Shown piece after piece: positions 10,261 through 22,945 of a DNA stretch of 64,000 bases. Within the stretch, counting starts at the first letter, position 1; each line of letters starts with the position of its first letter. Where the stretch lies: NCBI GenBank assembly GCA_949752795.1, contig OX457065.1:3710501-3774500 (forward strand), given 5' to 3'. Position numbers and translations under genes: made by a program. Origin of the DNA: Hyperoodon ampullatus (taxonomy: Eukaryota > Chordata > Mammalia > Artiodactyla > Ziphiidae). The notes beneath the pieces were generated by a model. It had not been told where the DNA came from. It was given only the letters and a program-made list of their open reading frames with translations, and searched no databases.

Positions 10261-12870
10261 TGGGAGCCAGACATTAATAAAATATTCACACAAATAACAT
10301 AAAAGATAAGTTTGATGAATGTCATGAAGTAAAGATGCACAATTTAACAGGCAGGTTATGTCAAGGGTGTTGTAGAAATCTTGAATGAAGGCCTGTGAGG
10401 ATTAGAGACGTGTGTAGAAATGCAGAATGTGGTTTTGGACATCCCAGAAAGTGTGTGCCCACATAGACATGGGGCCCAAATATAGATGATTTGAAGAGGG
10501 AACCATAGGCTATGCCATTTTACAGAAGTTAAAAGTGAGTCAGAGTATAGTAGATACCTATAGGTGAAAGGTATCTCAGTTTCCCACTGAGAAACAACCC
10601 CTTCCTCTCCTCAACTCCACGTAATTCTGTAGAGCTGACTCCACCACTGAATTCAAGATCTTGCATCCTGGCTTTGGGGTACGCAGCTCCATGTGTGGAA
10701 TACGATACAAGACTGTATGGCAGCATCCCAAGCCCAGAGGGTTTTGGAAGTTCATGAATGGTTTTGCTGGCAGAAAAGCTGTGGGCAGGGAAGTCAAATC
10801 CATACTCAGAATGTCTATTCCAGTGGAGACACCATTGCCCTCCCCCATGACAGGAGAGTTTCGATATAGTCAACCTGTCACCGTGGACTATTTCCACATC
10901 AAAGACTCAATCTCAACCCCTGTGGTTGGGAGATTGGGCACATGGCAGAGGTGGTGCCAGATCAGCCTTGATGAGTGTCAGATCATGATGCCACCATGCT
11001 GGGCCCCGACCCCTGCTGCCCTGGCTGTTGTGTGTGTGGTCACGAACATGAAGGAGGCTGGGAGAGCAGCTGAGTGATACCCACAGGACATGTCATCATG
11101 TCTGCTGATTCTGGAGAGTTCCTTCTGGTGCAGGTGCCTCTGGTGGGCATTTGTGTAGTAATGGCTATCTTCATATTCTACCTATTCTGTGAGGTTGACC
11201 CTCATACCCTCCCTAAGACCTCCTAGTCACCAATTTTCCAAGTCTGTTTCTTCCAAGACCTTGATCAACAATGGCAAACTATTAGCCAGTGCCCATGAAT
11301 CGTTGCAAATCTACCCTCAGGCCATCAAGGTGTCCAGCGAGGTGTACCACACAAGTTCTGTCCACTGGGAGTTGTACACCCTCTTCACCACTCTCTTTCA
11401 GAGGCCGCTCCTGTGTGAGGGTGTACAACTGGTCACCTCCAGCTGGCACTGCCAAACCATGAAAATCTTTCTATAAATCATGCTCTGGCTTTTTTCCTTT
11501 ACTCTTAGCTGGTCATTGGGAACTCCCGAATGTACATGTGAATTGAGGGAGAGAAGGTAAAGCGGTAGATAAAGAACCATGATTGTCTGAGCTCCCAGCC
11601 CATCAGGTTTATTTGTGCCTTTCAAAAGGACTTGGGCCCAAACTTGTATGTGCCAAATCAACTGATATTTCTTTTACGTGCAGTGTCGTGGTTCTGTGGA
11701 TCCCATCGTACCCAGTTCGTGACAAGAAGTTCAGTTTGCTTGCTGCCCCTTGACCAGGTGTTTAGTCACTCCCAGTGTTCATAGGCAGCAGGGATAACTT
11801 TTAAAATGGAGAAAAGGGCTCAGCGGGGAAAGGCTCACTCCCTCTGGTCAGCACGCTGATTCCAGTGCGTGGTCGACCACTGGAACCCACAGCAGTCTGT
11901 CTGCCACGGATGCCTCTCCTACAGCTGGCTCTGTGGGGGCAGCTCTTCCTGTTGCAGAGACGTCCTGCCCCAAGTCCCACTCCAAACTGGCCACCTCATG
12001 GATCACCTAGTAAATGGATGATGTCCCAAAGTGAGATGTGTTGCCTTCAAGATCCTGAGAGGCCCCTCAAGACTGTGTCTCTTTCTCTGCTATGGGTGGT
12101 ACAAAATGCAGCGCGTCCCTCTCAGGTGAACATCCCACGTGCTCCGGACTTTGGGACTCTTAGACTCCGACCATTTGCCACCGAACTGTTACAGGATTTA
12201 CCTCCTGCCACCTGACTGTCTTAGTAAGACCCTCAGGGTGCTTCCTAATGCGGCTCCCCGCACCCTGTTAGCATGGTGCCTGGTACCCACGTGAGGACCT
12301 GGAGCCTGGAAAGATGAACTGGTCCTTCCAGGCTTCACGATGAGAGAGAGGAGAATAATGGATTGCATGTGGCAGGTGGTAAAGGTGGTTGTTGGTACTG
12401 CCACAGAAACACAAACTATTTTTTATTTTATTATCAGTTAGAATGGAAAATAAAGCCTACCAGAAGAGAAAGCCTGTGCCAGGTACCCAGAATCATAGCT
12501 ACAAATTGCATCAGTGCGTGACTGTACTTACGGTCACCTGTCATTCTGCATTCCCCACCGCCAAGCAGTCAAGCCGCCAGGGCCACAGCGATCACGCCTG
12601 TGGCTGTGAGATTGGCCTGCCCCACTGTGCAGCGTTGACCGGTGAGGATGCAGCAAGCCCAGATGGACGTTGTCTGGTCCCCACACACCTCGTCCCATCG
12701 GACGACCTGGGCCTGGAGGGGCCTCATGACTCACCGCACTGCTGGTTTGTGCTGCCACCAGCTCGAAACCATAGCCAAGTAGTTGGCATACTTACACGGA
12801 GGCTGAGAAGCTGATTCTGACTGCATGGATTTTTATTCTTGTTGAACATTTTTCCTTTAGAATTTGTTTT
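10261..12870. other. Intergenic 2.6-kb stretch without a recognised gene
   Basis: It is less AT-rich than its surroundings. The longest plus-strand frames are 138 codons (10661-11077) and 141 codons (12389-12814), and the minus-strand frame at 10529-10897 is 122 codons. None shows a domain I recognise. The block has the texture of a decayed processed gene or an old endogenous retroviral internal region, but I cannot name one. Confidence 0.4.
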
Positions 12871-12889
12871 TTAATTTTCAATAAGGCTC

Positions 12890-13760
12890 TTAAGTGATAA
12901 GATTTCACATTGTTTGTATATTTGCAAATACTCTTGCGCTTCCCCCACCATAGTTTAATTGCATATGGATTCTACTGAGGGACCAACGATGATCCCTCTG
13001 CATTTCCAAGGTATTCTAAATTTATTTTCTGTCATCTAGTTTCCTGATGAGAAACCCACTGTCTTTTTTTTTTACTATTACTCATTTTCAGCAAATTCTC
13101 TTTCCCAGGTAGATATTTGAGGTTTTTTTCTTTATCCTTGACTTTATCTGTGGCTTCTCTACTTGTGTGCAATTTCTACCTGAGGACAAAGTCTTTCTTC
13201 CTTTCTGGGCAATCCTCAGCAATTGTCTCTGGATATTTCTCCCAATTTGTTTTTCTCTACTCTGTTTTGGGTCCATATTAGACTTACTGAAATTGCCCAA
13301 TTTATTTTCAGTATCTAATAGTAGTTCTTTTTTAAAAGGTCTCTGTATATGACTGTGCTGCATTTTGGTTAAGCACCATCTTCAAGTTTATTCCCTTCTA
13401 TTGCGACTGGTTTAAACTTTTTAAAAAACTTATTACAGGTTTGTTATAAAGGATATTATAAATGATATGAGTGAAAAGCCAAAGAGGTGCATAGGGTCTA
13501 GAAGAGTCTTGAGCACAGAAGTTTTGGTCCCTAGGGAGTTGGGGTGCATCACCCTCCTGGCACATGGATGTGCTCACCAATCTGGAAGCCTCCCCAAACT
13601 CCACCATTTAGGAAATTTTATGAAGGTTCCATCATGTAGGAATGATTGATTAAAGCATTGGCCATTGGTCATATGACCAGTTTAAACCTATTCTCAACTT
13701 TTGAGGAATTTTTCCTTTCGATGATCTTTTTCTAAGTTTTCCATTTTTTCCATATCTACT
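12890..13760 (-). repeat. Probable ancient L1 fragment, antisense
   Basis: Plus-strand phrases such as 'gtttcctgatgagaaacccactgtc' resemble reversed old L1 ORF1-region sequence. The copy is strongly diverged. A minus-strand frame at 13088-13363 is lysine-rich but broken. Confidence 0.4.
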
Positions 13761-13814
13761 TATTCTTGATTTATCTCTGCCTGCTTTTTTTCTTTCCTAG
13801 GAGAAAATATCTTT

Positions 13815-13930
13815 TTTTAAAAAATAGCTTTATTAAGTTATGATTGACATACCAGAAACTGCACACATTTAAAGTATGCAAATTGATGTTTTGACATATG
13901 TAAATATCCACGAAATTTCCCTTTAGAGGG
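13815..13930 (-). repeat. Old L1 3'-end fragment, antisense
   Basis: 'aaatagctttattaagttatgattgacatacc' is the same reversed L1 3' UTR block seen at 10095. Confidence 0.65.
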
Positions 13931-14307
13931 AAATTCAGAAAATCAAATAAAATGTGCACATTCTGCTGAGTAATTCTCTTTCTAGATCTGTTCCCCAGCG
14001 TAGGTGTCTGTGCACAGGGAGAATATACAAGGTTTCTCCCACCAGCATTACTTTCAGTAGGTTAGAAATAAGTTAGAAACTACCTAAAGCCATCAAGAGA
14101 ATAAATAAATATAATTTTTAAAGTAATAAAATAAGATATACTTACATCATGTTGTAAGAATGCCATACATTACTCAAAATGACCTAGCACTACATAAACT
14201 TCACAAATAACATGAATGACAAGAGCTGGCTATAGAACATTGATTGTGTCTAGCATGTTACTATGTCAGATTTTTTAAAATTTAATATTGGTGACAGATG
14301 TGTTAAA
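13931..14307. other. AT-rich sequence, nothing firm recognised
   Basis: Probably a piece of the L1-like 3' sequence continued at 14917 after the two SINEs ('aaaatgacctagcac', 'aaataacatgaatgac'). No coding features. Confidence 0.35.
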
Positions 14308-14321
14308 AATAGATTGGACAG

Positions 14322-14537
14322 GGCTTCCCTGTGGCACAGTGGTTGAGAGTCCACCTGCCGATTCAGGGGACACGGGTTCGTGTCCCGGTCCGGGAAGATC
14401 CCATATGCCACGGAGTGGCTGGGCCCGTGAGCCATGGCCGCTGAGCCTGCGCGTCCGGAGCCTGTGCTCCGCAACGGGAGAGGCCACAACAGTGAGAAGA
14501 CTGCGTACCGCCAAAAAAAAAAAAAAAAAAAAAAAAA
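14322..14537 (+). mobile_element. CHR-type SINE, first of a tandem pair
   Basis: Short-form copy with a one-base deletion in the head ('gggcttccctgtggc'), ending in an A-tail. It is preceded by atagattggaca and followed by ggttggacag, so its insertion duplicated the same target later seen again at 14902. Confidence 0.92.
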
Positions 14538-14547
14538 GGTTGGACAG

Positions 14548-14901
14548 GGACTTCCCTGGTGGCGCAGTGGTTAAGAATCCGCCTGCCAATGCAGGGGACA
14601 CAGGTTCGAGCCCTGGTCCAGGAAGATCCCACATGCCGCAGAGCAACTAAGCCCGTGCGCCACAACTACTGAGCCTGCGCTCTATCTAGAGCCTGCGAGC
14701 CACAACTATTGAGCCCGCGTGTCACAACTACTGAAGCCTAGAGCCCATGCTCCACAACAAGAGCAGCCACTGCAATGAGAAGCCCGCGCGCCGCAACGAA
14801 GAGTAGCCCCTGCTGGCTGCAACTAGAGAAAGCCCTCGTGCGGCAATGAAAACCCAATGCAGCCAAAATTAAATAAATAAATAAATAAATAATTGAAAAA
14901 G
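14548..14901 (+). mobile_element. Long-form CHR-related SINE, second of a tandem pair
   Basis: It starts 'ggacttccctggtggcgc', has extended internal 'cacaactactgagcc' type repeats, and ends 'agccaaaattaaataaataa'. The downstream target copy aaatagattggacag lies at 14902-14916. Confidence 0.92.
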
Positions 14902-14916
14902 AAATAGATTGGACAG

Positions 14917-15296
14917 TGTGCAGCCATGTTCATGGCAGCATCGTTCACAGTAGTTGAAAGGTGGGAACAACGCAAGTGTCCACATGACAACATGGATGAA
15001 GCTTGAGGACTTCATGCCAAGTGAAATAAGCCAAGAACAGAAAGACAAATACTGAGGGATCCCACTCATACGAGGTCTCTAGAGGAGTCAAAGTTAGAGA
15101 CAGAGAGTAGGAGGTGGTGGGAGGGGAGCTGGTGTTTAATGGGGCCAGGGTTTCAGTTTGGGAAGATGAAACAGTCTTGGAGATGAATAGTGGTGTCGGC
15201 TACACAGTGTGAGTGTACGTAATGCCACAGACTTGAAAAAGGTTAAAATGATAAATTTTATATTATGTATATTTTACCACAATTTTTTAAAAATCA
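14917..15296 (+). repeat. Old L1 3'-end fragment
   Basis: The plus strand reads the end of L1 ORF2 and the 3' UTR: 'catggcagcatcgttcacag' through 'ggaacaacgcaagtgtccac' to 'attttaccacaattttttaaaa'. Matching fragments occur at 43124 and 62050. Confidence 0.8.
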
Positions 15297-16340
15297 GAAA
15301 AATATAGAGTGGAAGGATAGACTAAATTATAAGTAACCTCTGGAAGATGCAGAGGACAGGAATGGGAACAAGAGGGATGTCAACTTGATCAGTATCCTTT
15401 TAAACCACTTCTCCCATCAGCCTTGAGTTGAAGCGTGGAGTGTTAATTACCGCCGAGCCTCACACAGACACTGTAGCCACCGTGTGGGACAGAGCAGCGC
15501 AGCTCTGAGCCTCCACCGGCGTGAGGCAATGAGACATAGTTAGATACTGTTGCTTAGCATATGCTTTTTAACGTTTTACTACGGAAAGTTCCACACGTGT
15601 AGGAAAGTAGAATGATTCAGGTTCCAGCTCATAGGTGCCCCTACTCTGTCTTCTTCCTGCCCTGTTTGGATGAACTAAGTGCCCCTTTTCTCCACTCTTC
15701 AGGTGAGCAAAGTCTGTCTGCTTATCACACTGACAGGTGTTTTCCAGAAGCTTCCCAGGCCCAGTGGATCCTGAAAGTTACTGGTGAAACTATGCAGACA
15801 CACATGACTTTTCTTTGCTTCTTCCAGGTGAGTGAGGAACCTTTTACATACGGTCTCTACTTTCTAGGTGTTTAAGACACTATGGGTTACTAAAAATATT
15901 ATTACTAAGTTAAAATCTGTGCTGTCACAGAACTTCCTGAGGACTTAAAATTCAGCATCCTGCTAAGAAGCCTGGCTGGTGTACTTGCCTGCGTCACACA
16001 ATAACAAAACTGACACAAAACACTGGGGAGCTGGCACTTCCAAGTCAGAGTGATCTTGAGCTGCCGTTCTCTAGAAACCATCACCTCGGCATGTCTCTTT
16101 CTCTGGAGCCTGTTGAAGGTTTATTGCTTATAAAAATACATGACAGTTCAGAAATGAACCATCCAACCCCCACCCACCCTCTTATCACCATGGTGTTTTC
16201 CCTCTGAAAAGCGGAAAGGATGGAATCTTTCCTCTAACCAAGTGGACTGGGGCAGAGACAGTTTCGTTCAGACATGGCTGGAAGAAAATGGTCTGCCCTG
16301 GGATCCAGAGCCATTGTGCAAACATTCCTCCTGCTTGTTT
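15297..16340. other. Intergenic sequence, nothing recognised
   Basis: A single 87-codon plus-strand frame (15612-15875) has no recognisable family. No RNA gene or young repeat seen. Confidence 0.45.
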
Positions 16341-16649
16341 TTTTTAAAAATTTTTATTTCATATTGAAGTATAGTTGATTTACAATGTTGTGTTAATTTC
16401 AGGTGTACAGCAAAGTGATTTAGTTATACATATACATATAACTTATTTTTCAGATTCTTTTCCCATATAGGTTATTACAGTGTATTGAGTAGAGTTCCCT
16501 GTGCTATACAGTAGGTCCTTGTTGATTATTCTATATATAGTAGTGTGTATATGTTAAACCCAACTTCCTAATTTATACCCCACCACCACCTTTCCCCTTT
16601 GGTAACCATAAGTTTGTTCTCTAAGTCTGTGAGTCTCTTTCTGTTTTGT

Positions 16650-19600
16650 AAATAAGTTGATTTGTATCATTTTTTAAAGATTCCATGCATAAGTGATATC
16701 ATATGCTATTTGTCTTCTCTTTGTCTCTCTGACTTACTTCACTTAGTATGATAATCTCTAGGTCTATCCATGTGCTGCAGATAGCATTATTTCATTCTTT
16801 TTTATGGCTAATATTCCATTGTATATATGTACCACATCTTCTTTATCCATTCATCTGTCGATGGGCATTTAGGTTGTTTCCATGTCTTGGCTATTGTACA
16901 TTGTGCTGCAGTGAACACTGGGGTGCCTGTATATTTTGAAGTATGGTTTTCTCCACATATATGCCCAGAAGTGAGATTGTCGCATCATATGGTAGCTCTA
17001 TTTTTAGTTTTTAAAGGAACCTCTATACTGTTCTCCACCATGGGTGTACCAATTTACATCCTCACCTACAGTGTAGGAGGGTTCCCTTTTATCCACGCTC
17101 TCTCCAGCATTTATTGTTTGTAGACTTTTTGATGATGGCCATACTGACCAGTGTGAGGTGATACCTCATTGTAATTTTGATTTGCATTTATCTAATAATT
17201 AGTGATGTTGAGCATCTTTTCATGTGCTTTTTGGCCATCTGTATGTCTTCTTTGGAGAAATGTCTATTTAGATCTTCTGCCCTTTTTCTGATTAGGTTGT
17301 TTGTTTTTTGGTTTTTGGGGTTTTTTTGATATTGAGCTGCATGTTTGTATATTTTGGAGATTAATTCCTTGTCAGTTGCATTGTTTGCAGATATTTTCTC
17401 CCATTCTGTGGGTTTTCTTTTCTTTTTGTTTATGGTTTCCTTTGCTGTGCAAAAGTTTTTAAGTTTAATTAGGTCCCATTTGTTTACTTTTGTTTTTATT
17501 TTCATTACTCTAGGAAGTGGATCCAAAAAAAAATTGCTGCGATTTATGTCAAAAAGTGTCCTATGTTTTCCTCTAAGAGTTTTATAGTATCCGGTCTTAC
17601 ATTTAAGTCTTTAATCCATTTTGAGTTTATTTTTGTGTATGGTGTTAGGGAATGTTCTAGTTTCCTTCTTTTACATGTAGCTGTCCAGTTTTCCCAGCGC
17701 CACTTATTAAAGACACTGTGTTTTCTCCATTGTATATTCTTGCCTCCTTTGATGTAGATTAATTAACTATAGGTGTGTGGGTTTATTTCTGGGCTTTCTA
17801 TCCTGTTCCATTGATCTGTAAGTCTGTCTTTGTGCCAGTACCATACTGTTTTGATTACTGTAGCTTTATTGTATAGTCTGAAGTCAGGGAGCCTGATTCC
17901 TCCAGCTCCATTTTTCTTTCTCAAGATTGCTTTGGCTGTTTGGGATCTTTTTTGTTTCCATAAAAATTTAAAGATTTTTTGTTCTAGATCTGCAAAAAAT
18001 GCCATTGGTAATTTGATAGGCATTGCATTGAATCTGTAGATTACCTTGGGTAGTACAGTCATTTTGATGATATTGATTCTTCCAATCCAAGAATATGGTA
18101 TATCTTTCCATGTGTTTGTGTCATCTTCGATTTCTTTCATCAGTGTCTTATAGTTTTCAGAGTACAGGTCTTTGGCCTCCTTAGGTAGGCTTATTCCTGG
18201 GTATTTTATTCTTTTTGATGTGATGGTAAATGGGATTATTTCCTTAAATTCTCTTCTTGATCTTTCGTTGTTATTGTATAGAAATGCAACAGATTTCTGT
18301 ACATTAATTTTGTATCCTGCAACTTTACTGAATTCATTGGTGAGCTCTAGTAGTTTTCTGATAACATCTTTAGGATTTTCTATGTATAGGATTTTCTATT
18401 TATATGTATCATGTCATTTGCAAACAGTGACAATTTTACTTCTTCTTTTCTGATTTGGATTCCTTTTATTTCTTTTTCTTCTCTGATTGCCGTGGCTAGG
18501 ACTTCCAAAACTATTTTGAATGAAAGTAGAGAGAGTGGCATCCTTGGCTTGTTCCTGATCTTAGAGTAAATGCTTTCAGTTTTTCACCATTAAGTACGAT
18601 GTTAGCTGTGGGTTTGTCATATATGACTTTTATTATGTTGAGGTACGTTCCCTCTATGCCCACTTCCTGGAGAGGTTTTTTTTTTTTATCATAAATGAGT
18701 GTTGAATTTTGTCAAAAGCTTTTTCTGCATCCATTGAGATTATCATATGGTTTTTATTCTTCAATTTGTTAATATGCTGTAACGCACTGATTGATTTGCG
18801 TATGTTGAAAAACCCTTGCATCCCTGAGTTAAATCCCACTTGATCATGGTGTATGATCCTTTTAATGTATTGTTGGATTCGATTTGCTAGTATTTTTTTG
18901 AGGATTTTTGCGTCTATGTTCATCAGTGTTATTGGCCTGTAATTTTCTTTTCTTGTGGTATCTTTGTCTGGTTTTCGTATCAGGGTGATGGTGGCCTTAT
19001 AGAATGAGTTTGGGAATGTTACTTCCTCTGCAATTTTTTGAAATAGTTTCAGAAGGATAGGTGTTAACTTTTCTGTAAATGTTTGATAGAATTCACCTGT
19101 GAAGCCATCTGGTCCTGGACTTTTGTTCATTAGGAGTTTTTTTTTTTTTTTTTTTTTTTTGTGGTACGCGGGCCTCTCACTGTTGTGGCCTCTCCCGTTG
19201 CGGAGCACAGGCTCCGGACGCGCAGGCTCAGCAGCCATGGCTCACGGGCCCAGCCGCTCCGCGGCATATGGGATCCTCCCAGACCGGGGCACGAACCCGT
19301 ATCCCCTGCATCAGCAGGCGGACTCTCAACCACTGCGCCACCAGGGAGGCCCTCATTAGGAGTTTTTAAATCACAGTTTCAATTTCAGTGCTTGTGATTA
19401 GTCTGTTTATATTTTCTATTTCTTCCTGGTTCAGTTTTGGAAGACTGTACCTTTCTAAGAATTTGTCCGTTTCTTCTAGGTTGTCCATTTTATTGGCATA
19501 TAGTTGCTTGTGTTTCTGTAGTGTCCATTGTAACTTCTCCCTTTTCATTTCTAATTTTATTGATTTTAGCTCTCTCCCTTTTTTTCTTAATGAGTCTGGC

Positions 19601-20706
19601 TAAATTTTGTTTATCTTTTCAAAGAACCAGCTTTTGATTTCATTGATCTTTTCTATTGTTTTCTTCATCTCTATTTCATTTATTTGTGTTCTGATCTTTA
19701 GGATTTCCTTCCTTCTACTAACTGGGTTTTGTTTGTTCTTCTTTCTCTAACTGCTTTAGGTGTAAGTTTAGGTTGTTTATTTCAGATTTTTCTTGTTTCC
19801 TGAAGTAAGACTGTATTGCTGTAAACTTCCCTCTTAGAATTGATTTTGCTGCATCCCATAGATTTTGGATAGTTGTGTTTTCATTTTCATTTGTCTCTAG
19901 GTATTTTTTTATTTCTTCTTTGACTTATTTAGTGATCCATTGGTTGTTTAGTAGCATATTGTTTAGCCTCCGTGTGTTTGTGGTTTTTACAGTTTTTTTC
20001 TTGTAGTTGATTTCTAATCTCATAGTGTTGTGATTGGAAAAGATGCTTGATATGATTTCAGTTTTCTTAAATTTAGTGAGGCTTGCTTTATGGCCCAGCA
20101 TGTGATCTATCCTGGAGAATGTTCCATATGCATTTGAAAAGAATGTGTGTTCTGCTGCTTTTGGATGGAATGCTCTATAAATATCAATTAAGTCCATCTG
20201 GCCTAATGTGTTATTTAAGGCCTGTTTCCTTATTGATTTTCTGTCTGGATGATCTGTCCATTGATGTAAGTGGGGTGTTAAAGTCCCCCAGTATTACTGT
20301 GTTACTGTCAATTTCTCCTTTTACGGCTGTTAGCATTTGCCTTATATGTTGAGGTGCTCCTTTGTTGGGTGCATATATATTTACAATTGTTATATCTTCC
20401 TCTTGGATTCCTCATTATGTAGTGTCCTTCTTTGTGTCTTGTAACAGTCTTTATTTTAAAGTCTGTATGTCTGATATGAGTATTGCTACTCCTGCTTTCT
20501 TTTGATTTTCATTCTCATGGAATATATTTTTTCCACGCTCTCACTTCCAGTCTGTATGTGTCCCTAGATCTGAAGTGGGTCTCTTGTGAACAGCATATAT
20601 ATGGGTCTTGTTTTTGTATCCATTCAGCCAGTCTGTGTCTTTTGGTTGGAGCATTTAATCCATTTACATTTGAGCTAATTACCAATATGTATATTCTTAC
20701 TGCCAT
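16650..20706 (-). pseudogene. L1 ORF2 (endonuclease/reverse transcriptase), broken
   Basis: ORF2p makes L1 copies by target-primed reverse transcription. The minus-strand start near 20706 reads ...SSNVNGLNAPTKRHRLAEWI, the endonuclease amino terminus, followed by a QETH motif. At 18654-19238 the reverse-transcriptase domain is seen ([26 protein letters not shown], and the fingers/palm stretch to [13 protein letters not shown]). At 17763-18140 and 17188-17526 the carboxyl part appears ([20 protein letters not shown]; then a [18 protein letters not shown] segment). These segments lie in different frames and a SINE interrupts them, so no full protein can be made. Confidence 0.88.
19142..19352 (-). 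mobile_element. CHR-type SINE inside L1 ORF2
   Basis: Reversed short-form copy, T-run first. The target duplication tcattaggagttttt (19127-19141, 19353-19367) sits within the reverse-transcriptase coding part of the L1, so the SINE is younger than that L1 insertion. Confidence 0.93.
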
Positions 20707-20899
20707 TTTGTTAACTGTTTTGGATTTGTTTTTGTAGGTCTTTTTTCTTCCCTTCCTCTTTTGTTCTCTCCTCCTGTGATTTGATGACTGTCTTTAGTGT
20801 TGTGTTTGGATTCCTTTTTCTTTTTTGTCTATCTATTGTAGACTTTTGGTTTGCAGTTATCATGAGGTTTTGATATAGCAGTCTATATATATTCAAGAT

Positions 20900-21950
20900 T
20901 AAGTTGCTGGTCTCTTCATTTCAAATGCATTTCCAATATCTTACATTTGTACTCTCCGGCTGGTTTTGATATCATATTTGTGTGTGGATGATTTCCTACC
21001 TTTACTGTATGTTTGCCTTTACCAGTGAGCTTTCCCATTTGTAATTTTGTTTCTAGTTGTAGGCTTTTCTTTTCTGCCTATAGAAGTTCCTTTAGCATTT
21101 GTTGTGAAGCTGATTTGGTGGTGCTGAGTTCTCTTAGCTTTTCCTTGTCTGTAAAGCTTTTGATTTATTCATCAAATTTGAATGAGAGCCTTGCTGGGTA
21201 GAGTATTCTTGGTTGTAGGTTTTTGCCTTTTATCACTTTAAATATATTGTGCCACTCCCTTCTGGCCTGCAGAGTTTCTGCTGAAAAATCAGCTGATAAC
21301 ATTACGGGGATTCCCTTGTATGTTATTTGTTGCATTTCCCTTCTTGCTTGTAATATTTTGTTTGTCTTTAAATTTTGTCCATTTGATTAATATGTGCCTC
21401 AGCATGTTCCTCTTTGGGTTTATCCTGTATGGGACTCTGTGCTTCCTGGATTTGGGTGACTGTTTCCTTTCCCATGTTAGGGAAGTTTACAGCTATTATC
21501 TCTTTAAATATTTTCTCAGGCCCTTTCTCTCTATATTCTCCTGGGACCCTTACAATGTGAATGTTGGTATATTTAATGTTGTCCCAGAGGTATCTTAAAC
21601 AGTCCTCATTTCTTTTCATTCTTTTTTTCTTTATTCTCTTTTGTGGCAGTGATTTCCACCATTCTGTCTTCCAGCTCCCTTCCATTCTTCTGCTTCATTT
21701 ATTCTGCTATCGATTCCTTCTAGTGTATTTTTTCATTTCAGTTATTTTATTGTTCAACTCTGTTTTTTATATCTTCTAGCTCTTTGTTAAACATTTCTTC
21801 TATCTTCTCAGTTGGTGCCTCCATTCTTTTTCCGTGATTTTGGATCATCTTTACTATCATTACTGTGAATTCTTTTTTGGGTAGGTTGCCTATCTCCATT
21901 TCACTTAGTTGTTCTTCTGGGGGGTTATCTTGTTATTTCCTCTGGAACAA
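20900..21950 (-). pseudogene. L1 ORF1 (RNA-binding chaperone), broken
   Basis: ORF1p coats L1 RNA. The minus-strand frame at 21368-21685 is charged and coiled-coil/RRM-like, with the segment IFKEIIAVNFPNMGKETVTQ, characteristic of the L1 ORF1 RRM. The downstream part is out of frame. The region between ORF1 and ORF2 (20711-20896) holds a lysine-rich spacer frame. Confidence 0.8.
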
Positions 21951-22945
21951 TATTCCTCTGCCACCTCTTTTTGTCTCACTTTCTGTGTTTGCAGTCCCAC
22001 AGGCTGCAGGATTGTAGTTCCTCTTGCTTCTGGTGTCTGTCCCCTGGTGGGTGAGGCTGGTCTTAGAGGCTTGTTCAGGATTCCTTGTGGGAGGGACTGG
22101 TGCCTGCCCACTGGTGGGTGGAGCTGGGTCTTTTGCCTCTGGTGGGCAGGGCCATATCAAGGGGTGTGTTTAGAGGTGGCTACAGGCTCAGGAAGGCTTT
22201 AAGCAGCCTATCTGCTGATGGGTGGGGCTATGTTCCTGCCCTGTTGGTTGTTTGGCCTGAGGCATCCCAGCACTGGAGCCAAAGGGCTGATGGTTGGGGC
22301 CAGGTCTCAGTGCCAAAGTGGTGACCTCCAGGACAGCTCACGACAATGAGTATGCCCCAGAACCTCCGTCACCAGTGTCCTTGTCCCCAAGTGAGTTACA
22401 GTGGCTACAGCTGCCTCCCACCTCCCCAGGAGACCCTCCAAGACCAGCAGGTAGGTCTGGTCCAGGATCCTATGAAGTCACTGCTTTTTCCCCTGGGTCC
22501 TGGTGCACACAAGACCTTGTGTGTATCCTCCAAGAGTGGCATTTCTGTTATCCCCAGTCCTGTGGAGCTCCTGCGATCAAGTCCCGCTGGCCTTCAAAGC
22601 CAAATGCTCTGGGGTCTCCTCATCCTGATGCCAGACCCCCAGACTGGGGAGCCTGACTTGGGGCTCAGAACTCTCACTCCTGTGGGAGAACCTCTGCAAT
22701 ATAATTATTTTCCAGTTTGTGGGTTGCCCACCTGGCGGGTATGGGGTTTGATTGTATCACGAATGCACCCCTCCTACCCTCTCGTTGTGGCTTCTTGTCT
22801 TTGGAAGTAGAATATCTTTTTTGGTAGGTTCTAGTCCTTTTTTGTCTATGATTGTTCAGCAGTTAGTTGTGATTTTGGTGTTTTCATGAGAGGCGGTGAG
22901 CTCAGGTCCTTCTACTCTGCCATCCTGTCCTTGCCCCTGGGATCT

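Larger units (their letters stand above)
16341..22945 (-). mobile_element. Nearly full-length L1, antisense
   Basis: The 6.6-kb block on the plus strand is the reverse of a whole L1. The 3' UTR comes first (poly-T-like start at 16341), then ORF2 (about 16650-20706), ORF1 (about 20900-21950), and a GC-rich 5' UTR ending in 'ctactctgccatcctg' near 22945. Both reading frames have stops and frame breaks, so it is dead. A CHR SINE (19142-19352) sits in ORF2. Length is close to a complete element of about 6 to 7 kb, and no strong target duplication is visible at the ends. Confidence 0.88.

Noticed and set aside
17188..20706. Reverse-transcriptase and endonuclease domains as a possible novel RT system
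   Set aside because: They belong to an ordinary broken L1 ORF2 with matching 3' UTR, ORF1 and 5' UTR.
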